Shown one piece after another: positions 36,805-44,621 of a DNA stretch of 50,071 bases. Under the pieces are notes generated by a model. It made no database searches, was not told the DNA's origin, and saw only the letters and a program-made list of their open reading frames with translations. How positions within the stretch are numbered: position 1 is the first letter of the stretch; the number at the start of each line of letters is the position of its first letter. Origin of the DNA: Bacillota bacterium (GTDB taxonomy: Bacteria > Bacillota > Clostridia > Acetivibrionales > DSM-2933); NCBI GenBank assembly GCA_023430975.1, contig JAEYYB010000099.1:1-50071 (forward strand). Reading direction: 5' to 3'. Position numbers and translations under genes: made by a program.

Positions 36805-37419
36805 TTATCTATGGTCGAGTAACTTTATGTTTTTTGCAATATAGTCATAACCAGAATAGATAGTTACTATAACTGCAATAAACATTGCAACCCTGTCAAA
36901 TGGGAAATCAGTAATCTTTGATAATGGAAAATTATCCAAAAGGGACAATACTATTGCGACCATTGTTGTGGCAGTCTTTATCTTTCCCCAATTGCTTGCA
37001 GCTATTACAACGCCTTCTCCTGCTGCGATGAGCCTTAATCCTGTCACTATAAACTCTCTTCCGATAATAAACATCGCCGCCCAACCGCTTAGCCTGTCAT
37101 TTTGAAGAAGTACAATCAGTGCAGCTGTTACTAAAAGCTTATCCGCGATAGGATCTAAAAACTTACCCATTTTTGTTACCTGTTTTGTTTTTCTGGCTAT
37201 ATAACCGTCTACTCCATCCGTTAGCGAAGCAACTATAAATATTCCTGCAGCAATATATTTGCCCGGACCCAAGATAAAATTATTAAGCGATTCCAATTGG
37301 GAATGTATAAAAGTTAAGTATTCACTGTTCACCACCCAATCAGGAATGGGCAGAATAAAAATCATAAAAACAGGCACAAGCAAAATTCTTGATAATGTTA
37401 ACTTATTCGGTAAATTCAT
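36805..37419 (-). CDS. pgsA: CDP-diacylglycerol-glycerol-3-phosphate 3-phosphatidyltransferase
   Basis: Makes phosphatidylglycerol phosphate in the membrane. 204 residues with several transmembrane segments and the CDP-alcohol phosphotransferase signature DGVDGYIARKTKQ followed by GKFLDPIADK. The N-terminus NLPNKLTLSRILLVP is typical of PgsA. It begins inside the end of rimO (17 nt overlap), and TAGGAGC lies 8 nt before the ATG. It works downstream of the phospholipid genes in this window. Confidence 0.95.
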   Translation of the reverse strand: MNLPNKLTLSRILLVPVFMIFILPIPDWVVNSEYLTFIHSQLESLNNFILGPGKYIAAGIFIVASLTDGVDGYIARKTKQVTKMGKFLDPIADKLLVTAALIVLLQNDRLSGWAAMFIIGREFIVTGLRLIAAGEGVVIAASNWGKIKTATTMVAIVLSLLDNFPLSKITDFPFDRVAMFIAVIVTIYSGYDYIAKNIKLLDHR

Positions 37420-38743
37420 TGGTAACAGCTCCTATTAAATCGTAATTATCTATATTCATAATCTTAACGTTTACTATATCTCCAACTTGAACAGGTTCCT
37501 CACTCGTAAAATAAACAAGACTATCAATATCAGGTGCTTCGGCGTAAGTACGCCCTGTGTAAAAAATTCCGTCATCTGCAACTCCTTCAACTATGGCCTG
37601 ATAAATTTTATCCAGCCTGAGACTGTTATTTATGTCCATTGTCTCCTTTTGAAGGTCCATCATCAAATCAAATCTTTTTTGCTTTATGTTACTTCTGATT
37701 TGATTTTTATATTTTGATGCAGGAGTATTCTCTTCTCTAGAATAAGAAAAAACTCCAAGTCTGTCAACCTTATATTCATTAAAAAATTTGTAAAGTTCAT
37801 TAAAGTCTTCTTCAGTTTCTCCTGGAAAACCCACAATTACCGATGTTCTTAGGACAATTCCGGGAACTCTGGATCTTAAATCCATTATTAACTTTTTGTA
37901 TTCACTTGAGGTACCTCTTCTGCCCATTGCTTTTAATACCTTATCACTGGTATGCTGAAGCGGTATATCAAGATATTTTAAAACCTTATTGTTCTGTGAT
38001 ATCTCATTAATAAGCTCATCGTCTATTTCCTCAGGATAGCAGTATAAAAGCCTTATCCACTTTATGTCCTCTATAGTGCTTAATTTCCTCAACAGCTCTG
38101 AAAGCATCTTTTTCCCATATATATCAAGACCGTACCTGGTTGTGTCCTGTGCTACAAGAATTATCTCCTTTACCCCGCTTTTTGAAAGGATCTCGGCTTC
38201 AGATAAAACATCCTCTATCTTTCTGCTTCTAAACCTTCCTCTAAGGCTTGGAATAATGCAATAGGTACAGCAGTTGTCACAACCTTCGGCAATTTTTAAA
38301 TATGCATACCCATTTTTTGTGGATATAACCCTCTCTGTATTGAGATAGGAAGTGTCGTCAAGCTTCCCGTACAGCACCTGCTTTTCGCCTTTATACGCCT
38401 TTTCAATAACATCACATATCAGAGCTACATTACCTGTACCGACACAAGCATCTACCTCAGGTATCTCATTTATGATATCCTCTTTATACCTTTCTGCAAG
38501 ACATCCTGTTACAATAAGCAGCTCACATTTGTCTTTTTTGCACTCTACCATTTCAAGAATGGTATTGATTGATTCCTGCTTTGCCGATTCAATAAATCCG
38601 CAGGTATTTACAATCAATATTTGTGCCTCTTCCTTTTCATTAACAATCTCATACTCACCTTTTTTTATAAATCCCAACATTATTTCGCTGTCGATGAGAT
38701 TCTTAGGACATCCTAGCGAAATAACCCCTATCTTCTTTTTCAT
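37403..38743 (-). CDS. rimO: ribosomal protein S12 methylthiotransferase RimO
   Basis: Adds a methylthio group to a conserved Asp of ribosomal protein S12. 446 residues. An N-terminal UPF0004 domain (VISLGCPKNLIDSE, with Cys in NTCGF and TGCLAERY) binds one Fe-S cluster. The radical SAM domain has CDNCCTYCIIPSLRGRFRSR with the CxxxCxxC motif. A C-terminal TRAM domain (about 375-440) binds RNA or protein. SLGCPKNLIDSE marks RimO rather than MiaB. It heads an operon with pgsA. Confidence 0.96.
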   Translation of the reverse strand: MKKKIGVISLGCPKNLIDSEIMLGFIKKGEYEIVNEKEEAQILIVNTCGFIESAKQESINTILEMVECKKDKCELLIVTGCLAERYKEDIINEIPEVDACVGTGNVALICDVIEKAYKGEKQVLYGKLDDTSYLNTERVISTKNGYAYLKIAEGCDNCCTYCIIPSLRGRFRSRKIEDVLSEAEILSKSGVKEIILVAQDTTRYGLDIYGKKMLSELLRKLSTIEDIKWIRLLYCYPEEIDDELINEISQNNKVLKYLDIPLQHTSDKVLKAMGRRGTSSEYKKLIMDLRSRVPGIVLRTSVIVGFPGETEEDFNELYKFFNEYKVDRLGVFSYSREENTPASKYKNQIRSNIKQKRFDLMMDLQKETMDINNSLRLDKIYQAIVEGVADDGIFYTGRTYAEAPDIDSLVYFTSEEPVQVGDIVNVKIMNIDNYDLIGAVTNEFTE

Positions 38744-38789
38744 TTGTGCTCCCCTTACTTTGTAATTAAAATTTATTATAATATTTTAG

Positions 38790-39059
38790 TTATTCCTTGA
38801 TCAAATCCATAGGAAGCATATTATTGGCCTCCTTGATCATTTCCTCAATATCATTCTTAAGCTTCTCTATTTCAGACTCAAGCTCATCAGGCTTAACGCC
38901 CATTTCTTCAATTTCCTTTAAGATTTCCTGCTTCTGTTTGTTTAGCTGTTCCATCTTTGTCTCTGCACGAATCCTCATGTTTTTTGCATTATCCAGTTTT
39001 TCCTTAAGCTGGCTTATTGTTTTGCTGTAGTCTATTGATTTATCCAATTCATCAGCCAT
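38790..39059 (-). CDS. 89-residue coiled-coil protein coupled to the Rad50-like ATPase
   Basis: Highly charged and almost wholly helical, with heptads in SQLKEKLDNAKNMRIRAE and SEIEKLKNDIEEMIKEAN broken by a turn at GVKPDE near residue 55, so probably an antiparallel hairpin. Its ATG follows the ATPase stop with no gap (TAAATG), and its ribosome binding site GGAGG lies in the last codons of the ATPase. That coupling suggests a partner in a fixed ratio. No known family recognised. It lies between rimO and the ATPase on the same strand. Confidence 0.75.
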   Translation of the reverse strand: MADELDKSIDYSKTISQLKEKLDNAKNMRIRAETKMEQLNKQKQEILKEIEEMGVKPDELESEIEKLKNDIEEMIKEANNMLPMDLIKE

Positions 39060-40517
39060 TTATATACCTCCATTAAAACTATAGCTTTTTATTATTTCAT
39101 TTAATATGTCATTTCCAATTTTACTCCTGCATACAGGACACTTGCCTGCCTTCTTCAAAGCAAACGAATAGTCCTTTAAACACTTGCTTATTTCTGTGTT
39201 TATGGAAACAATATAATTATTCCCATCTGTCATCTTATTATTTACATGTGACAGTTTCTCCATCAATTCCGTAATCTTTTTAAGCTTTTCTATCTTATTT
39301 TGAATATTATTGTGGATTGTCAATGCTTTGTCCACATTAGCTGCTGACTTTAATGTGGCATCATTTGTCTCTTGTTCTACATTTAGTTTATTAATTTCAG
39401 CGTTCAATAAACTTAAACCGTTCAGCTTTAATATTAGGTTATCAAGCTCTTTAATATTCTCCTCCAAGGGTTTTACATTGGCAGTTGCATGCAATTGCCC
39501 TTTTGCCTCGTTTTCAGACTTATCAATCTTCGAAAAGGCAGTCTTAAGGCTCTTTGCCTTATCCATGTCCCTTGCCTTTTTGCTGATACCATCTAAAAGC
39601 TCTCCACAATCATTTATCCTTTCAGTATTTTTAATTATAAAGGATGCTGAATTAATTTCAATATCTATTTCATTTAAAGCTTTATATATTCTTTTGAGCT
39701 TGGATAGCTTACCATTTATCAATTCGATATTTTTAAGGCAAAGCTCATACTTTTCCAGCTTGTCAAGACTTTTTACAACACTGCTTTGAATGGCATAATC
39801 AGCTTCAATGGATATGATATTCTTTAAATTTGTTTCAAGCTTTTTGGTCCTTATTAATAAATCTGATACTTCCTGTATTATCCGGCCTGATTTTTCTAAT
39901 TTTACCTCAACATCTTTTAAAAATTCATATTCCTTAAGAGTAGATTCCACTTCGTTATGCTCGCTATTTACCCTGTCCTTTAACTGGTTTTCACGCCTTA
40001 GATCCACATTTGTATTTTTTATAGCCCGATCAATAATATGAAGACCAATAAGCCGCCCAATTGCCTTTGCTCTTACCGACCCGGTCTCTGAAAGCAGAAA
40101 TGGGCTCTCCAACTGCTCGGCTATATTTAAGCTTGAACTTAAACTGCTGTCCAAGTATGCCTTGGTAATTCCATGTGCCCCTACAACTTCCTGGGGTATC
40201 TCATTGCCAAAGCCTTCGAATATTATAGGCTCACTATCGGGATATAGAACAGTATATCTATTTTTGCTGCTTGATCTCTCACGAACTATTGCATTACCAT
40301 TATCCATTTCTATAGTAACCCTGGCTGCAGAAGTTCCCTGTCTTATAAATTCCGTGCCCCTGGGCTCGTTAAACAAAACCCATTTAATAGCTCTTATTAT
40401 AGCGGACTTACCATTGTCGGAAGGCCCTGTTATAATATTTAATCCTCTGTCAAAATCAATGGTAGTGTCTTCATGGGATTGAAAATTTTCTATTTTAACT
40501 CTCGTTATAATTGTCAT
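39060..40517 (-). CDS. half-length Rad50/SbcC-like ATPase ending at a zinc-hook motif
   Basis: 485 residues. The N-terminal lobe has KIENFQSHEDTTIDF and Walker A GPSDNGKS (31-38), as in Rad50/SbcC. Residues about 165-455 are coiled coil. CPVC at 460-463, as in the Rad50 zinc hook (CxxC), lies only 26 residues from the end. The returning coil, the ABC signature and Walker B of a normal Rad50 (850 residues or more) are absent, and no frame downstream supplies them. The next gene starts immediately after the stop, so this looks like the natural end. It begins 2 nt after the stop of the Mre11-like nuclease gene. Confidence 0.8.
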   Translation of the reverse strand: MTIITRVKIENFQSHEDTTIDFDRGLNIITGPSDNGKSAIIRAIKWVLFNEPRGTEFIRQGTSAARVTIEMDNGNAIVRERSSSKNRYTVLYPDSEPIIFEGFGNEIPQEVVGAHGITKAYLDSSLSSSLNIAEQLESPFLLSETGSVRAKAIGRLIGLHIIDRAIKNTNVDLRRENQLKDRVNSEHNEVESTLKEYEFLKDVEVKLEKSGRIIQEVSDLLIRTKKLETNLKNIISIEADYAIQSSVVKSLDKLEKYELCLKNIELINGKLSKLKRIYKALNEIDIEINSASFIIKNTERINDCGELLDGISKKARDMDKAKSLKTAFSKIDKSENEAKGQLHATANVKPLEENIKELDNLILKLNGLSLLNAEINKLNVEQETNDATLKSAANVDKALTIHNNIQNKIEKLKKITELMEKLSHVNNKMTDGNNYIVSINTEISKCLKDYSFALKKAGKCPVCRSKIGNDILNEIIKSYSFNGGI

Positions 40518-40519
40518 AT

Positions 40520-41509
40520 CTAATCCTCTTCATCATGTGTAAGTTCTTCTTTTGCAGTTGCAAGTCTTTTTACCGTTTCATATTTAACTTCACGGCTTAT
40601 ATTCTGGTCTGCCGTTATATCATCTATTATTTTGTTAAGATCCGCTTTCTGGAACTTTCCGGTTTCCGACAGCTCCTGATAAAACTTGTGGAGCTTCACA
40701 TTACGATCCTGGGCATACTCAAGCTGCCTTCTATCTAATACCTCATTTCCAGGTGCTGCCGATGTAAGCTCTCTTTCATAAACATTTATCCCATTACCCA
40801 GTTCAATTATTAAAACTTTTGGTATTCGATTTATTTCACCAATGGTATTTGTTATTCTAACCAAACTTCCCGGATTGGAGAAATATTTCCCATCCTTCTT
40901 AACTAGACCGAATCCTGCATGATAGTGGCCTGCAAGCGTTATATCCGCCTCAGTCTCTATTATATTGTCAACTAATGTATAGGGAATACCCTCAAAAAAC
41001 GGCTTTTTTAGTAGCATACCATGAACCATGTTTATAAGATAATCAACGTTTTTGCTTTTCTTAACAATATAATAATCAGAAGACGTTTCAACATCATCAA
41101 TATCAAACCTGTACGGCTTTCCCATAATCTGAACCTTTAACCCATCCTTTTCAACAACCACATCATCATCATAGTTTAAAAGGTTTAAAACTCCAACTCC
41201 TTCCAAGAGCCCTAACATAGTTCTTCCAACTGTATCAGGATTTTGACCGTATATATCATGATTACCTGCTATTGTATAGATGGGTCTTCTGTATGACTGT
41301 ATTATAAGAGCAAATTCCTTAACTATTGACGGGGAAATATCAGGCCTGTCAAACCAGTCCCCACCATGTAATATAAAATCTATTTCGAGTTCATCACATA
41401 TATCCTTTATTTCTAAAAATTTAGTTTTGAGGGTTTCATAAAAGTTATCGTTCCTGTTTTTGGGCTTAGTTCCTTTAATATGCGTATCTGTAAAAAAGAT
41501 AAATTTCAT
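40520..41509 (-). CDS. Mre11/SbcD-like metallophosphoesterase
   Basis: A 329-residue calcineurin-type nuclease or phosphoesterase. The five metal motifs are visible: DTHIKG (near 8), GGDWFDRPD (near 50), AGNHDIYG (near 81), MVHGMLL and AGHYHAGFG. A C-terminal cap of about 90 residues is helical and charged. It is shorter than SbcD (about 380-400). With the next gene it would form an Mre11-Rad50-type DNA end processing complex. There is no strong ribosome binding site before the ATG. I leave the symbol empty because orthology to sbcD is not certain. Confidence 0.88.
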   Translation of the reverse strand: MKFIFFTDTHIKGTKPKNRNDNFYETLKTKFLEIKDICDELEIDFILHGGDWFDRPDISPSIVKEFALIIQSYRRPIYTIAGNHDIYGQNPDTVGRTMLGLLEGVGVLNLLNYDDDVVVEKDGLKVQIMGKPYRFDIDDVETSSDYYIVKKSKNVDYLINMVHGMLLKKPFFEGIPYTLVDNIIETEADITLAGHYHAGFGLVKKDGKYFSNPGSLVRITNTIGEINRIPKVLIIELGNGINVYERELTSAAPGNEVLDRRQLEYAQDRNVKLHKFYQELSETGKFQKADLNKIIDDITADQNISREVKYETVKRLATAKEELTHDEED

Positions 41510-41600
41510 AAAACAGTACTCGCTTTCATGGTTAAATATTTATAAAAATTCGTTTGTGATTTTTTATTCTATTAAAATCTTCAAACCTCATTATACTCAT

Positions 41601-41631
41601 ATTATACCATGCTTAATCCCTTTTTTATCAA
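41601..41631 (-). promoter_or_regulatory. possible promoter of the Mre11/Rad50-like unit
   Basis: On the minus strand an extended -10, TGGTATAAT (TATAAT at 41606-41601), is preceded by TTGATA (41631-41626) with a long 19 nt spacer. It lies about 95 nt upstream of the nuclease ATG. Confidence 0.4.
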
Positions 41632-41749
41632 AAATCTAACAATTATAAACAAAAACAATCTTTGCTTTAATTCATAAAATATGATAAAAGTATATATATA
41701 ATTATTTATATGTAATTTATACAAAAACTTTAATAAGGAGCTGCTATTA

Positions 41750-42100
41750 ATGAGTCTTTCTGAATTGTTTGGTACTATCTTTAATATTATTTGGAACATT
41801 CCGATTTACGTACCAATAATTTCGTTATCCCTCATCCTGCTTACATACATTTTAAACAAGGATCGCCTCTGGACCATACCAAAGCTTTCGTTTTTATTCG
41901 CCATAGTAATTACAATATATGATATTACCACAAAAACACCTGGTGATAATATATTAATTCAATTTAAAAACTATATTTATGAACCAAAATATAATTATAA
42001 TTTTCTCTACATCTATATTCCTATCTTTCTATATTGCTTACTTATAGCATCTATCTTTAGCTATATTGAAAAAATAAAAAACAAGATTTCCGTAAAATGA
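41750..42100 (+). CDS. small membrane protein, function unknown
   Basis: 116 residues with three hydrophobic segments (about 18-38, 48-62 and 83-105) and a basic C-terminus (KIKNKISVK), so probably integral with the tail in the cytoplasm. AAGGAG lies 9 nt before the ATG, which supports it as a real gene. It is one of few plus-strand genes in this half and points towards the GH5-like fragment. No family recognised. Confidence 0.65.
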   Translation: MSLSELFGTIFNIIWNIPIYVPIISLSLILLTYILNKDRLWTIPKLSFLFAIVITIYDITTKTPGDNILIQFKNYIYEPKYNYNFLYIYIPIFLYCLLIASIFSYIEKIKNKISVK

Positions 42101-42216
42101 TTACATTTTATCGATTTCTGCATGTGATTTGGTGAAAAGGTCATATGAGTTACAACCTGCATAATAAAAAGGATAACCGTCCAGGACAAATTGTGTTCCC
42201 TGTGCATACCAATATA
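42101..42216 (-). pseudogene. fragment of a GH5-like glycoside hydrolase (mannanase type)
   Basis: In one minus-strand frame, from about 42208 to a TAA at 42103-42101, the DNA reads YAQGTQFVLDGYPFYYAG then CNSYDLFTKS. This matches the N-terminal opening of family 5 beta-mannanases (xxFVLDGKPFYFAGxNxYYL). There is no start codon, signal peptide or catalytic part. It appears to be the relic of a lost cellulosomal gene, left between the small membrane protein gene and a terminator. Confidence 0.5.
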
Positions 42217-42224
42217 ATAAATAA

Positions 42225-42256
42225 CGCAGATATTATACAAATCCATAATATCTGCG
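42225..42256 (-). terminator. terminator after the single-pass membrane protein gene
   Basis: CGCAGATATTAT (42225-42236) and ATAATATCTGCG (42245-42256) are perfect 12 nt arms. On the minus strand TTATTTATT follows. It lies 20 nt past the stop. Confidence 0.75.
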
Positions 42257-42275
42257 ACCTTTGATAAAAACATTA

Positions 42276-42602
42276 TTACATTCTATTTTTCTGGTTTCTT
42301 CTACTTTGCATCATTTCATCTTCGCTTAATGAATCATCGCTGAATGAATTATCGTTGAGTGAACTATTATTAACCTTGTAATTAGGTTGATTTCTCCTCT
42401 CTTCCAAGAGCATCCTCTCTATTTCCAGCTGGTTCTTAGCTCGGACTTCTTCGGCCCTAATCATTGCATCAGCTTTTATCTGCTCGATTTTAACTCTGTA
42501 CCTCAGTACAAAAAATACTATCACGCCAATTATTGCAACAAGGCCAATACCGCCGCCAATTAAAGCTTCTGTCACTTCTGTTGGATCATATGATGAAAAC
42601 AT
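42276..42602 (-). CDS. single-pass membrane protein, function unknown
   Basis: 108 residues: a short outside N-terminus, one transmembrane helix (about 14-34, GGGIGLVAIIGVIVFFVL), then a charged helical cytoplasmic stretch (RAEEVRAKNQLEIERMLLEERR) and a Ser/Asp/Asn-rich tail with near-repeats (SLNDNSF, SDDSLSEDE). AGGAGG precedes the ATG. It resembles small YtxH/LapA-type anchored proteins only in layout. Confidence 0.7.
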   Translation of the reverse strand: MFSSYDPTEVTEALIGGGIGLVAIIGVIVFFVLRYRVKIEQIKADAMIRAEEVRAKNQLEIERMLLEERRNQPNYKVNNSSLNDNSFSDDSLSEDEMMQSRRNQKNRM

Positions 42603-42695
42603 TATAACCTCCTACTGAAAGCATTTTCTTGATAATACCATAATATCATAATTTTTTGCTGTAATAAATAGATAAAAGTATTATCGTAGCATTAT

Positions 42696-43448
42696 TCACA
42701 CTATACCGTGCTTAAGGGCAAACACTGCCAGTTGGGTCTTATCTTTAAGCATAAGCTTTGAAATGATTTCTGTTATTATATTTCTGATGCTTCCCTCCGC
42801 TAAGTATAGCTCCGAAGCAATTTCAGCTGTATTTTTGCCTTCGACAATCTTCTTAATTATGCTAAGTTCCTTATCATTTAATGTTACAAGGCAATCATTT
42901 ACTCTTATGTATTTTTTCCCATCTCCACTTTCTTCAATGGGCGAACCACTATCAAGATCTTTAAGACTAATGTATTTGTTTTTCATTCTTTCCTTGATGA
43001 TAAGGTTTGTCAAAAATTCCACATCCCCCGTCATCCGGTTGATAGTTTGCTGTGCCTCACAATAAAGCTTGTCCTTTTCCTTTTCAATCTGCTTTAATTT
43101 TGTTATGTCCTCTATCAATATCATAAGATACTTTAAATAATCTAGCTTGTACGCCCTTACAATAAGGTTACAAATATGTATTTTTCCATCTCCTGCAATG
43201 AGCTTATATTCACTTGTAAATGCTTCATGATGGTCATCTAACGTCATTATAAAGTTAAGGCAGCAATCAGGCGTAGACCAAATGCTAAGATGTGAGACAT
43301 GCTTTTTTAAAAATCCATTCATTTCAATTCCAGCCCAATCACTAAATGATTTATTATAGCTATCAATACACATTTCATCCGTAGTTATAACAAAGACCGG
43401 GAGTGGAATAAGATCAATGAACTCCTCCAATTTTGAAAATGTTATCAT
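42696..43448 (-). CDS. PAS domain LuxR-type transcriptional regulator
   Basis: 250 residues. An N-terminal PAS domain (about 5-120) of the kind that senses a ligand or redox state; a short coiled linker (about 118-150); and a C-terminal LuxR/GerE helix-turn-helix (about 185-250: LNDKELSIIKKIVEGKNTAEIASELYLAEGSIRN). It lacks a receiver Asp and kinase residues, so it probably acts as a one-component regulator, or partners the response regulator encoded 32 nt upstream. AAGGTGA lies 4 nt before the ATG. Targets unknown. Confidence 0.85.
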   Translation of the reverse strand: MITFSKLEEFIDLIPLPVFVITTDEMCIDSYNKSFSDWAGIEMNGFLKKHVSHLSIWSTPDCCLNFIMTLDDHHEAFTSEYKLIAGDGKIHICNLIVRAYKLDYLKYLMILIEDITKLKQIEKEKDKLYCEAQQTINRMTGDVEFLTNLIIKERMKNKYISLKDLDSGSPIEESGDGKKYIRVNDCLVTLNDKELSIIKKIVEGKNTAEIASELYLAEGSIRNIITEIISKLMLKDKTQLAVFALKHGIV

Positions 43449-43480
43449 TCAATCACCTTCGCAATAGATTTTATAATTAC

Positions 43481-44353
43481 TCATGTCAGGCAATAGATCT
43501 TGCAAACATCGCCCGGATTCTTATTTAATGCACTTTCAGTATAGCTGTAAATCACTTCTGAATTAATACTGTCATTAACACAATTGGAATAAGCAGCTAT
43601 ATTTATCTTTGGCCTTATATTGTATTTCTCCATTGTTTTTTCCATATTGGATAACAGCCTTGTACAAATAACATTCAGCTCATGTGAGTCTGCACCCTTC
43701 AATAATACTCCATATTTATTAATATCGTGTTTTGATACAATATCATATTCTCTTAATGACGAGATAACCAAACTGCCTATGTCTCTCATATAAGCGTCAA
43801 TATATTCAGCCTTTCTACCGGCATCAACATCAATTATTAAAAAAGACAGTTCTTGTCCATTTCTTAGGTTTTCCTTAATTTCCTTTTCAAGAAAATGATC
43901 AAAAATTTGTTTGGTATATATCCCTTCTAACAAATCATAGACATTATTTTGCCTTTGACTTAGTGTAAAAGCCTTCAGGTTGGAATTATCCTTTATAGCC
44001 TTATTTATCCTTAATATAACTTCACCATCGTTAAACGGTTCTTTGATAAAATCACATGCACCCGCTTCAAAACTCCGTTTTATCACATAACTATCATTTT
44101 GAGCTGAAAAAATTATAACAGGAATATCTATTGATTTTATATTGCTTTTAATTATTTTACATATATCAAAGCCATTTATTAAAGGTGTCATAATATCAAT
44201 AAGAATAATATCCGGTGCAAAAGAACAGACGATATTTAATATATCCTCTGTATCACAGGTAACTTCAACTTTAAATCCTTCATATTTTAGAGAATCCATT
44301 AAAAGTACAACATTGCTTTTCATAAGGCTTACAATTAATACTTTTTCGGACAT
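43481..44353 (-). CDS. response regulator with degenerate GGDEF-like output domain
   Basis: 290 residues. A receiver domain (1-120) with the phospho-acceptor Asp in DIILIDIMTP and the Lys in FIKEPFND. Residues about 140-290 follow the diguanylate cyclase fold (LSFLIIDVDAGRK, LREYDIVSKHDINKYGVLLKG), but the active-site GGDEF is replaced by KHDIN, so no cyclase activity is expected. It could bind c-di-GMP or a partner protein. AAAGGGTGA precedes the ATG. It probably shares a transcript with the PAS-LuxR gene; no histidine kinase gene is nearby. Confidence 0.82.
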   Translation of the reverse strand: MSEKVLIVSLMKSNVVLLMDSLKYEGFKVEVTCDTEDILNIVCSFAPDIILIDIMTPLINGFDICKIIKSNIKSIDIPVIIFSAQNDSYVIKRSFEAGACDFIKEPFNDGEVILRINKAIKDNSNLKAFTLSQRQNNVYDLLEGIYTKQIFDHFLEKEIKENLRNGQELSFLIIDVDAGRKAEYIDAYMRDIGSLVISSLREYDIVSKHDINKYGVLLKGADSHELNVICTRLLSNMEKTMEKYNIRPKINIAAYSNCVNDSINSEVIYSYTESALNKNPGDVCKIYCLT

Positions 44354-44492
44354 TTTATATTCACCCTTTACAATGAAAGTATTTTAATTACCATATTAAT
44401 GCACTAAGTTACTAGATATTTCGGAAATATATAGAAATTTCAATAGCACTTTTTATCCAAAATATGCTTTATTATTTTATTAATTTTTATAT

Positions 44493-44594
44493 AAAAAAAG
44501 AAGCTGCTACAAATGCCTCTAACCGCCCTATATTGTGCTTCATATATTGAAATCCGAACAATATGATTGATTAAGTCGTTTTGTAACAGCCCTC
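44493..44594 (-). terminator. long-stem terminator after gpsA
   Basis: On the minus strand GGGCTGTTACAAAA pairs with TTTGTAGCAGC about 70 nt later, with an inner ATTGTT/AACAAT-type stem. A run of T7 follows. The outer arms resemble the terminators at 4997 and 20496. Confidence 0.75.
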
Positions 44595-44621
44595 TTTATT
44601 AACATTCTTTGTAAAATGAAA

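Noticed and set aside
41602..41799. 65-codon minus-strand frame
   Set aside because: Overlaps the start and ribosome binding site of the better supported plus-strand membrane protein; AT-rich low complexity.
42061..42273. 70-codon minus-strand open frame
   Set aside because: The GH5-like reading is in a different frame of the same DNA and there is no ribosome binding site.
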